From assembly GCF_011761235.1 (NCBI RefSeq), contig NZ_JAAOYW010000002.1, positions 1 to 64,000 of the forward strand: DNA of 64,000 bases. Reading direction: 5' to 3'. The notes beneath the pieces were generated by a model. The model was given only the letters and a program-made list of their open reading frames with translations, searched no databases and was not told the DNA's origin. The number at the start of each line of letters is the position of its first letter. Within the stretch, counting starts at the first letter, position 1. Shown in pieces: positions 21,335-28,392 of the stretch. The translations under genes were made by a program, and so were the position numbers. This DNA is from Frigoribacterium faeni. Lineage in GTDB: Bacteria > Actinomycetota > Actinomycetes > Actinomycetales > Microbacteriaceae.

Positions 21335-21940
21335 GTGCGAGCAGGACGAGGCGGGGTGGTCGGGCCCCGAGGCGGTGCGGAGGCGACCGGGTCGCTGAGC
21401 GACTCCGCCGACCGGCTGTGGCGGCGCCTCCAGCTGGACCGGATCGCGGGAGGTCGTCAGGCCGGGCACGTCATCCACGAGGACATGCGGCAGCACCCGC
21501 GCACGGTGCGGGCCTTCATGGGCATCCGGTGGCTGCTGCTCGGCGAGACCGTCGTCGGGCTCACCGCCGTCTTCATCGCCGCCGTGCTCTGGAGCCGCGG
21601 CGAGCACGTGCCGTGGGCGGTCTGGTTCCGGTCGACGGTGGTGCTGTTCCTCACCGCCTCGCTCTACGTCTTCGCCTGGCGGGCCCAGCTCGGGTACTGG
21701 TGGGCGTACTCGCGCCTGCGCTTGTTCAGCCGGATCTTCCCGATCGTCACGCTGATCGTGGCGACCATCCCCGGGCTCTACCCCGGGTGGATGGTCGTCG
21801 AGCAGATCGTCTTCTCGCTGCTCATGATCGGCATCGGCGACCTGCTCACCACGGACCACATGCGGGCGGCGTTCCCCCGACCGGACAGGACGACGGGCGC
21901 AGACGGGGCCGGACCACGGCCCGGCGACGTTGACAGTTAG
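21335..21940 (+). CDS. Membrane protein with about four transmembrane helices
   Basis: 201 residues from GTG 21335. An in-frame ATG at 21293 overlapping the lipoprotein stop would add 14 residues. A soluble ~60-residue lead (DRLWRRLQLDRIAGGRQAGH) is followed by four hydrophobic segments, including LLLGETVVGLTAVFIAAVLW and FPIVTLIVATIPGLYPGW. The C-terminus is soluble. No family recognised. The stop lies inside the promoter of the next gene. Confidence 0.7.
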   Translation: MRAGRGGVVGPRGGAEATGSLSDSADRLWRRLQLDRIAGGRQAGHVIHEDMRQHPRTVRAFMGIRWLLLGETVVGLTAVFIAAVLWSRGEHVPWAVWFRSTVVLFLTASLYVFAWRAQLGYWWAYSRLRLFSRIFPIVTLIVATIPGLYPGWMVVEQIVFSLLMIGIGDLLTTDHMRAAFPRPDRTTGADGAGPRPGDVDS

Positions 21941-21966
21941 AGATCGAACAGTTAGTGTTTTGACTA
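21930..21966 (+). promoter_or_regulatory. Leaderless promoter and direct repeats upstream of marR-type gene
   Basis: Consensus -35 TTGACA (21930-21935), 17-bp spacer, -10 TAGTGT (21953-21958). The ATG at 21966 is where transcription should start, so the message is leaderless, which explains the missing SD. The octamer ACAGTTAG occurs twice (21933-21940 and 21948-21955), spanning the promoter core, and is a likely autoregulatory operator. Confidence 0.7.
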
Positions 21967-22409
21967 TGGAAGAACCCGAGGGCATGCGCACGACCCCGCT
22001 CGGACTCGTCCGCTGGATCGCCTGGGCCCAGCGCAAGGGCGGGGAGGACTGGGTGCGCAGCCGGGACCTCACTCCCGAGCAGGCCTTCGTGCTGGGGTAT
22101 CTCGTCCAGAGCCCGGGCGCGATCCAGCGGGACATCGCCGACGTGAGCCGGACGAGTCCGGCCAGCGTGTCGAGTCTCGTCAAGGGCCTCGAGCGACGCC
22201 TGCTCGTCGAGCGCCGCAGTGAGGACGGCGACGAGCGCCGCAAACGCGTCTACGCCACCCCCGAGGGGCAGCAGCTCGTCGCGGGCTTCACCGAGGCCAT
22301 GGCCGAGGTGGACGACGCGATCCTCGACCCCCTCGACGCGGACGAGCAGGCCCAGCTGCTCGCCCTGCTCACCAAGGTCACGTCCCAGCTGGCGCCCCCG
22401 CGCCGGTGA
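21966..22409 (+). CDS. MarR family transcriptional regulator
   Basis: 147 residues. Winged helix with LTPEQAFVLGYLVQSPGAIQ, IADVSRTSPASVSSLVKGLE (recognition helix) and the wing ERRSEDGDERRKRVYATPEG. C-terminal helix for dimerisation. It sits 190 bases upstream of a MATE exporter in the same direction, so it probably represses that gene and itself in response to a small ligand (inference). Confidence 0.9.
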   Translation: MEEPEGMRTTPLGLVRWIAWAQRKGGEDWVRSRDLTPEQAFVLGYLVQSPGAIQRDIADVSRTSPASVSSLVKGLERRLLVERRSEDGDERRKRVYATPEGQQLVAGFTEAMAEVDDAILDPLDADEQAQLLALLTKVTSQLAPPRR

Positions 22410-22601
22410 CCGGCGGCGGGGCGTCCTGACGGGCGCCGCGCCTCCTCTGCTCCTCTTCCTCGTCCCACGAGCCACCGCTCACGCCCGCACAGTCGGCGTG
22501 TCGATGACGCGCGGCCTCGCCGTGCCCCGACGCACCTCCACCCCCTCGCCGTGCCGGCGTCCGTCGGCGCGCGCTCCAGCCTGCCCCGGAGAGGAGCAGC
22601 C

Positions 22602-24059
22602 ATGACCTCCGCCGACCCTTCACCCACCACCAGAACCACCACCACCGAGCCCGTGCCCGGCAGCGACCGCTGGTACCTGTCGACCGCACCGATCGTGCGG
22701 GCCCTCGTCCACCTCTGCGTGCCGATGGCCGCGGCACTGATCGTGGGGGCGCTCTACAACGTCGTCAACGCGGGGTTCATCGGCTCCCAGCACGACACCG
22801 CCCTGCTCGCCGCCGTCACGCTCGGCACCCCGTTGCTCGGCCTCGTCATGGCCGTCGGCGGCGTCTTCGGCGTGGGCGGCGGGGCGCTCATCTCCCGCCT
22901 GCTCGGCGCCGCGGAGACCGACCCGGCGAAGGCCGCCGAGATCAAGCACGTCTCGGCCTTCGCGCTGTGGGGCGCGGTCGTGACGGGGGCCGTGCTGGGA
23001 GCCGTGGGGCTCCTCCTGCTGCCCCAGCTCGTCGGCCTGCTCGGCGCCGACCAGGCCGCCGCGGCGGAGACGTCCCGCTACGTCGGCGTGACGCTCGCGT
23101 TCGTCCCCGTGCTCGCCGCGGCCTTCTGCCTGGAGCAGATCGTGCGGGCCGGGGGAGCAGCCCGACAGGCCATGATCGGCCTGGTCGTCTCGACCGTCGC
23201 GAACGTGCTGCTCGACGTCGTGTTCGTCCTCGTGCTGCACTGGGGCGTCGCCGGCGCCGCCCTCGGGACGGGGCTCGCGAACGCCGTCACCGTCGCCTGG
23301 TTCGCCGTCTGGCTCAGCCGCCGCGGGGAGCACGTCAGCCTCCACCCACGGTGGGTCACGCTCGCCCGGCGCGTCACCGGGCCGGTGTTCTCGGTCGGCG
23401 CCAGCGAGCTGCTGCAGGCGTCGTTCCTCGTCGTGACCTCGCTCGTGCTGAACAACCTCGCCTCCGCGTACGGCGACCAGGCGCTCGCCGCCATGGGGGT
23501 CGCCGTGCGGATCGCGCAGGTGCCCGAGTTCCTCGTCATGGGCATCACCCTCGGCGTGCTGCCGCTGCTCGCGTACTCGTACGGCAAGGGCGACGGGGCC
23601 CGTCTGCGGGGCGCGCTCCGCGCCTCCTTCGTGGCCGTGGCGGTCGTGATCGGCGTGTTCGCCGGCGTCGTGCTCGTGTTCCGCGAGCCGGTCTTCGAGG
23701 CGTTCTCCGCCGACCCGTCGGTGCTCGCGATCGGCGTGACCGTCCTCGCGGCACAGCTCGTCGCGGCCGTGGCGAACGGGTTCACGGGGCTGCTGACCTC
23801 GGTGTTCCAGGCGACGGGACGGTCGGTGCCGGCCATCGTGCTGTCGATGGGCCAGGGGGTGCTGTTCGTCCCGATCGTGCTCGTGGGCAGCGCGCTCTCC
23901 GGGCTGAGCGGCATCGTCTGGTCGCTCACGGTCAGCGAGATGCTGGTGCTCGTGGCCGCCGTGGTGATGTGGCTCGCGGTGCGCGGCGGCATCGAGCGGG
24001 GCCTGGCGGCAGGCAGCAGCGAGCGGGCGGAGGAGGCGCTGGAGGCGGCGGGCGCGTGA
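22602..24059 (+). CDS. MATE family multidrug/sodium antiporter
   Basis: 485 residues with GAGGAG ahead of the ATG. Twelve hydrophobic segments in two pseudo-repeats (for example MAAALIVGALYNVVNAGFIG at ~35-55). The helix-1/2 region (NVVNAGFIG) and GGALISRLLG are typical of MATE proteins. It exports cationic drugs or metabolites using Na+ or H+. The gene ends before a large inverted repeat. Confidence 0.9.
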   Translation: MTSADPSPTTRTTTTEPVPGSDRWYLSTAPIVRALVHLCVPMAAALIVGALYNVVNAGFIGSQHDTALLAAVTLGTPLLGLVMAVGGVFGVGGGALISRLLGAAETDPAKAAEIKHVSAFALWGAVVTGAVLGAVGLLLLPQLVGLLGADQAAAAETSRYVGVTLAFVPVLAAAFCLEQIVRAGGAARQAMIGLVVSTVANVLLDVVFVLVLHWGVAGAALGTGLANAVTVAWFAVWLSRRGEHVSLHPRWVTLARRVTGPVFSVGASELLQASFLVVTSLVLNNLASAYGDQALAAMGVAVRIAQVPEFLVMGITLGVLPLLAYSYGKGDGARLRGALRASFVAVAVVIGVFAGVVLVFREPVFEAFSADPSVLAIGVTVLAAQLVAAVANGFTGLLTSVFQATGRSVPAIVLSMGQGVLFVPIVLVGSALSGLSGIVWSLTVSEMLVLVAAVVMWLAVRGGIERGLAAGSSERAEEALEAAGA

Positions 24060-24088
24060 GGGGCGTCGGGCGCGTCCCTCCCCTGAGA

Positions 24089-24146
24089 CACCCTGAAGTG
24101 GACGAGACACCCCGTCGTTCCGGGGTGTCTCGTCCACTTCGGGGTG
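24089..24146. terminator. Large near-perfect palindrome between convergent genes
   Basis: Two 26-base arms (24089-24114 and 24121-24146) differ at one position and surround the six-base loop TCGTTC. The core arm reads GAAGTGGACGAGACACCCCG. It lies between the MATE gene and the convergent ABC permease gene and should act as a bidirectional terminator, though without T runs. Confidence 0.8.
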
Positions 24147-24188
24147 CGGGAGGTGGGGGAGTTCAGGAGGTGCGGGGCGGGGAGTGCA

Positions 24189-24226
24189 GGAGGCGCGGGT
24201 CGGGCAAGCGAAGGAGGCGCGGGTCG
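24189..24226. repeat. Two copies of 14-mer GGAGGCGCGGGTCG
   Basis: Exact copies at 24189-24202 and 24213-24226, 24 bases apart, in the short space before the permease stop. The reverse complement CGACCCGCGCCTCC also occurs at 11696, 25015, 56028 and 63900, and the forward form at 52305. Confidence 0.8.
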
Positions 24227-24241
24227 CGCAGCGCGGGACGG

Positions 24242-25111
24242 CTACCGCCAGCGGCGGAGCAGCACCCGCTGCAGCAGGTTCAGCACCGCGTCGGTGAGGG
24301 TGCCGAGCAGGGCCAGCAGGATGATCGCGAGGAACATGCGGTCGACGCGCCCGTTGTACTGCGAGTCGGTGAGCAGGAACCCGAGCCCCATCGACGACGC
24401 GATGAGCTCGGCGGCGACGAGGAACAGCCACGCCTGGGCCAGCGCGAGGCGCAGCCCCGACACCAGGGAGGGGATCACGGCGGGCAGCTGGACCGTCGTG
24501 AAGAGGGAGACGGGGCCGAGTCCGTAGGCGCGGCCCGCCTCCACCAGCTGGGGGTCGACGTGACGGAGGCTGCCGGCGACGGTGGTGAAGACGGGGAACG
24601 CGGCGCCGATCGCGATGAGGGTGATCTTGGAGTCCTCGCCGATGCCGAGGTAGAGGATCAGCAGCGGCACCCACGCCAGCGACGGCACGGCCCGCACCGC
24701 GGCGATCGACGGGGCGAGCAGGGCCTCGCCGACCCGCGAGAGGCCGACGACGGCTCCGAGCACGACGCCGATGCCCGCTCCGAGCGCGAAGCCGATCAGG
24801 ACGCGCTGCACCGAGATCGCGACGTACTGCCCGAGCAGCCCGGCCTGCGCCAGCTGGACGCCGGCGAGCCAGACGTCCGACGGCGAGGGGAGGTTGTAGC
24901 TCGGCACGTCGACGACCTCGGTGGCGAGCACCCACGCGAGCAGGACGGCCGCGGGCAGGATGACTCCCAGCAGTGCCAGGCCGCGACGCGGACGCCGGGA
25001 GGTGGGGGTCGTGCCGACCCGCGCCTCCTGCGCTCGGCCGCGGCTGCGCTCGACGACCTGGCGGGCGTCGGCCTCCTTCTCGTTTCCGCTCAGCGGGTAC
25101 GCGTCGGTCAC
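24242..25111 (-). CDS. ABC transporter permease, nitrate/sulfonate/taurine type
   Basis: 289 residues, GTG start overlapping the stop of the binding-protein gene (GTGA). Six membrane helices after a ~50-residue Arg-rich lead. The EAA-type loop is EAGRAYGLGPVSLFTTVQLPAVIPSLVSG. The sequence LAWVPLLILYLGIGEDSKI is typical of SsuC/TauC/NrtB. It forms the channel of an importer with the binding protein and ATPase encoded upstream on the same strand. Confidence 0.9.
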   Translation of the reverse strand: MTDAYPLSGNEKEADARQVVERSRGRAQEARVGTTPTSRRPRRGLALLGVILPAAVLLAWVLATEVVDVPSYNLPSPSDVWLAGVQLAQAGLLGQYVAISVQRVLIGFALGAGIGVVLGAVVGLSRVGEALLAPSIAAVRAVPSLAWVPLLILYLGIGEDSKITLIAIGAAFPVFTTVAGSLRHVDPQLVEAGRAYGLGPVSLFTTVQLPAVIPSLVSGLRLALAQAWLFLVAAELIASSMGLGFLLTDSQYNGRVDRMFLAIILLALLGTLTDAVLNLLQRVLLRRWR

Positions 25112-26235
25112 GAGGCGTCGGCGTCCTTCGCGAAGGTGTCGTCGAAGAGGGTGTCGAGGGCGTCGTCGACGGCGTCCTGCGAGGCGACGTCGCCGGACTC
25201 GACGAGGATCGGGGCGACGACCTCGAGCACGGCCTGCTGGTCGGCTCCGGGCACGGGGTCGACGTCGAAGTGGGTGCGGTCGAGCACGCTGGTGGCGACG
25301 GCCGGGTCGATGCCGGCCGCGGTCGCGAGGATGGTCGCGGTCTCGTCGGGGTTCTCCTCGGCCCAGGCGCGGGCCTTCTCGTACGAGTCGACGACGACCT
25401 GGGCGACGTCGGGCGACTCGGTCAGGAACGACTCGGTCGCGTTGAGGAACCCGTAGGTGTTGAAGTCGACGTTGCGGTAGAGCAGCTTCGTGCCCGACTC
25501 GGCCTCGCTCGCGGCCATGATCGGGTCGAGCCCGGCCCAGGCGTCGACGCTGCCGTTCTCGAGGGCGGCGCGGCCGTCGGCGTGCTGCAGGTTCTCGATG
25601 GTGACGTCGCTCGCGCTGAGGCCGGCCTCGTCGAGCGCCTGGAGCAGGAAGAAGTAGGGGTCGGTGCCCTTCGTCGCCGCGATCGTCTTGCCCTTCAGGC
25701 CCTCGACGTCGGTGACGTCGCTGTCGCCGGGGACGACGAGCGCCGACCACTCGGGCTGCGAGTAGATGTCGATCGTGTGGATGGGGGAGCCGTTCGAGCG
25801 GGCGAGCAGCGCGGCCGAGCCGGCCGTCGAGCCGACGTCGACGGCTCCGGCGCGGAGCAGCTCGTTGGCCTTGTTCGAGCCGGCCGACTGGGTCCAGGTG
25901 ACGGTGACGTCGTCGCCGAGGGCGTCCTCGATGAAGCCCTGGTCTTTCACGATGAGGCTGAGCGGGTTGTAGGTCGCGAAGTCGATGTTAAGCGTGTCGG
26001 TGCTCCACTCGCCGCTGGACGCGCTCGCGCCGCCTGCCGCGTCGGCGGCGTCGGCGGGCTGGCCCTGGGCGTCCTCGCCGGCGACGCAGCCGGTGAGGGC
26101 GAGGGCTGCGGCCGCGCCCAGCGCCAGGGCGGCGAAGGAGGCGCGGGTGCGGCGGGCGGGGGAGGTGCGGGTCGTAGTGGTGGTGCGGGTGGTCGTGGTG
26201 GTGGTGCTGCCGGTCGTGTCGGTGTCGTGCGTCAT
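25108..26235 (-). CDS. ABC transporter substrate-binding lipoprotein (SsuA/NMT1-like)
   Basis: 375 residues with a GGAGAC site before the ATG. The N-terminus is almost pure Thr (two runs of Thr broken by Arg), then a TM segment and lipobox ALTGC. The mature part is an SsuA/TauA-type periplasmic-binding fold (INIDFATYNPLSLI-like strand, GSNKANELLRAGAVDVGSTAG, VEGLKGKTIAATKGT). The ligand is probably an aliphatic sulfonate or similar anion; sequence does not decide which. Confidence 0.88.
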   Translation of the reverse strand: MTHDTDTTGSTTTTTTRTTTTTRTSPARRTRASFAALALGAAAALALTGCVAGEDAQGQPADAADAAGGASASSGEWSTDTLNIDFATYNPLSLIVKDQGFIEDALGDDVTVTWTQSAGSNKANELLRAGAVDVGSTAGSAALLARSNGSPIHTIDIYSQPEWSALVVPGDSDVTDVEGLKGKTIAATKGTDPYFFLLQALDEAGLSASDVTIENLQHADGRAALENGSVDAWAGLDPIMAASEAESGTKLLYRNVDFNTYGFLNATESFLTESPDVAQVVVDSYEKARAWAEENPDETATILATAAGIDPAVATSVLDRTHFDVDPVPGADQQAVLEVVAPILVESGDVASQDAVDDALDTLFDDTFAKDADAS

Positions 26236-26305
26236 CTGGTCGTCTCCGGTGCTGTGTCGGGGATGGCGTGGTGCTCGAGGTGTGCGGTGCGGGGGAGGTG
26301 CGTCG

Positions 26306-26395
26306 GCTGTGGCTGTTGTGGTTGCTCCGTCACGGGACGGATCAGGCTCTGGTGTGGCTGCTGTGGCTGTTCCGTCACGGGACGGATCAGGCCCC
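26306..26395. repeat. 45-bp tandem duplication at the 3' end of the ABC ATPase gene
   Basis: Two direct copies (~26306-26350 and ~26351-26395) sharing TCCGTCACGGGACGGATC. Each holds a CCGTC-ACGG-GACGG hairpin. The second copy contains the ATPase stop codon, so the duplication added a second stop/hairpin between the ATPase and the binding-protein gene. Confidence 0.75.
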
Positions 26396-27277
26396 GCTGG
26401 TGAGGGTCGGTGTGACCGTGTTCCCCGCGTGGAGGCGGTGGACACCGAGGCCCTCGAGCAGCTCCTGGCGGAGGGCGGCGAGCTCGGGGTCGTCGCGGTC
26501 TCGACGGCGGGTGCCGGGGACCGTGACGATGCGCTGGATGCTGGTGGCGCCTCCTTCGCTGTCGGCGCTCGCCGGGTCGGGCTGCTGGCTGAGGTCGGCG
26601 AGGAGGACGATGCGGTCGGCGAGGTAGAGGGCCTCGTCGACGTCGTGGGTGACGAGGACGACCGTGGTGGGGAGGGCGTCGTGGACGTCGAGGAGCAGAT
26701 CCTGCATGCGGAGGCGGGTGAGGGCGTCGAGGGCGCCGAACGGCTCGTCGAGGAGGAGGACCGCGGGCTGGCGGGCGAGGGCCCGGGCGAGGCTGGCGCG
26801 CTGGGCCATGCCGCCGCTGACCTCGCGAGGGCGGCGGGCTCCGGCGGGGCCGAGGTGGACGAGGTCGAGCAGCTCGGTGAGGCGGGCGGTGCGCTCGGGC
26901 TTCGTGAGCTTGGGGGAGGTAGCCGTGCTGGTCTTGGAGTCCTGCCTGCTCGGCTTCGGGAGGCCGAGGGCGACGTTGTCGCGGAGGGTGCGCCAGGGGA
27001 GGAGGCGCGGCTCCTGGAAGGCGACGGCGCAGCGCTGGTCGGCGTGGCGGGCGGGTTCGTCGCCGATCCGGACGGTGCCGGTGTCGGGCTGGTCGAGTCC
27101 GCCGAGCTGGCGGAGCAGCGTCGACTTGCCGCACCCGCTCGGCCCGAGCACGGCGACGATCTCGCCGGCGGCCACGTCGAGGTCCACCCCGTGCAGCACA
27201 GGCCGGTCGAACCGCCGGCCCACACCGCGCAGGGTCAACGGCAGAGCGCGGGAGGCGGTCGTCGAGGAGGCGGGCAT
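26387..27277 (-). CDS. ABC transporter ATP-binding protein, nitrate/sulfonate/taurine type
   Basis: 296 residues from the ATG. Walker A GPSGCGKST, Q-loop FQEPRLLPWRTL, signature VSGGMAQRASLARAL, Walker B AVLLLDEPFGALDALTR and H-loop VTHDVDEAL. FQEPRLLPW is characteristic of SsuB/TauB/NrtD. It has a ~20-residue insert (PSRQDSKTSTATSPKLTKPE) and an extended C-terminus. It is first gene of the ABC operon on the minus strand; the 189 bases up to the tRNA should hold its promoter. Confidence 0.92.
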   Translation of the reverse strand: MPASSTTASRALPLTLRGVGRRFDRPVLHGVDLDVAAGEIVAVLGPSGCGKSTLLRQLGGLDQPDTGTVRIGDEPARHADQRCAVAFQEPRLLPWRTLRDNVALGLPKPSRQDSKTSTATSPKLTKPERTARLTELLDLVHLGPAGARRPREVSGGMAQRASLARALARQPAVLLLDEPFGALDALTRLRMQDLLLDVHDALPTTVVLVTHDVDEALYLADRIVLLADLSQQPDPASADSEGGATSIQRIVTVPGTRRRDRDDPELAALRQELLEGLGVHRLHAGNTVTPTLTSGA

Positions 27278-27466
27278 GTCCCGACGGTAGGGCGGGGTGG
27301 CAGGTGCTGTCGCGTGAGGTGTAACCCGGCGCAACAGAGGTGGGTCAGGCTCTCCGTGTGTCCGATCGGCACGGGTGTACGCCGAGGCGTCACGCGTCCG
27401 CTATGCTTTTCGAGTTGCCTCGGTCGGGGCAACACCAAGAGGTCGGTTGCCCAGCAACGGATTTCT

Positions 27467-27543
<77 letters not shown>

Positions 27544-27545
27544 TC

Positions 27546-27576
27546 TGGGTGTCCTAAGAACTGTCTTAGGAACCCA
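27546..27576. repeat. Imperfect palindrome directly after tRNA-Pro
   Basis: TCCTAAG-aactgt-CTTAGGA with outer TGGGT/ACCCA extension (one unpaired base), three bases past the tRNA CCA. It could be a tRNA processing/terminator hairpin or the core of an attachment or recombination site at the island edge. Confidence 0.55.
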
Positions 27577-27589
27577 ACAACGAAGTGAA

Positions 27590-27613
27590 GCCCGCAGCCA
27601 TTCTGCTGCGGGC
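27590..27613 (+). terminator. Terminator of tRNA-Pro
   Basis: 9-bp stem GCCCGCAGC/GCTGCGGGC around a CATTCT loop, 47 bases after the tRNA. Confidence 0.7.
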
Positions 27614-27641
27614 CTCACCTCGTCGGTCACGGCCCCCGGGC

Positions 27642-28058
27642 TCATGCGACCTTGGTTGCCGCCTTCCCTCGCTTCGGTCGACTGGTCTTCGCGGCGGCCG
27701 CTCTCTCGGCGGCTACCTGCGACGCCCTCTCCCGTCGCGCTTTGGCACGCTCCTGACGAACCTCCAGGTCCGCCACTCCACCCGGAAGCGTGCCCGTGTA
27801 CTCGTTAAAGAACTCGCGGTCTCGACGACGCAGGATTGGCGACTTGCGCGGGGGACGGTTCTCGGCTGCTCGGCGGTCTTCGACTTCCTCTGCCTTCAGG
27901 AAGTCGCAGATTTGTTTGATGTTGAGAGCGACGATCAGGAACGTCAGGAACACGTAACCGGATGCGAAGCCGCGAGACTGTCGGTTGAGATGGTCGTGCA
28001 GCGACCCGTACTTCGGAGCCTTCAGCATCGAGTTCCCACGCGGGACGGTGCTCGTCTG
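27642..28058 (-). pseudogene. C-terminal fragment of a possible transposase/replication protein
   Basis: An open stretch of ~139 residues without its own credible start. It reads VPRGNSMLKAPKYGSLHDHLN then a hydrophobic ALNIKQICDFL helix and a Lys/Arg-rich end. It looks like the C-terminal end of a larger protein, with its 5' part replaced by an IS3-type fragment in another frame. I cannot name the parent family. Confidence 0.5.
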
Positions 28059-28095
28059 TCAGGCAAGACAGCTTGATCCTCAGCCGGGCAGCGGC

Positions 28096-28209
28096 CAGGC
28101 AGGACTCGGAGACACCGAAGTCCTTCGCGACCTGCCGCCCCGACGTCTCGGCCTTCCGAGCGACCGCGATCACGTTACGGCGGAACTCTTCCGGGTACGC
28201 CTTCTTCAT
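28096..28209 (-). mobile_element. IS3-family transposase OrfA remnant (5' end)
   Basis: MKKAYPEEFRRNVIAVARKA followed by VAKDFGVSESCL is the helix-turn-helix N-terminus of an IS3-family OrfA (transposase_8 type). After the Cys-Leu the sequence no longer matches the family and runs into the fragment described next to it. Only ~38 residues remain, with no OrfB, so this is a dead element. Confidence 0.75.
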
Positions 28210-28392
28210 GGCGCGCACCCGTTTAACAGGAGCCCTTGCTCCTACCCGTCAGGAGTCAACCAAACCTGCAGCAGTCCCGAGCGATGTCGTACGACTCTCC
28301 CTGCGATGGAACCCTTAGGCTGCTAGCTGAGGATAGGTCCGGTGTGGCCGGGCTGCGCTCGAGACACGCTTTCTCGACACGGAGGTCATTCG

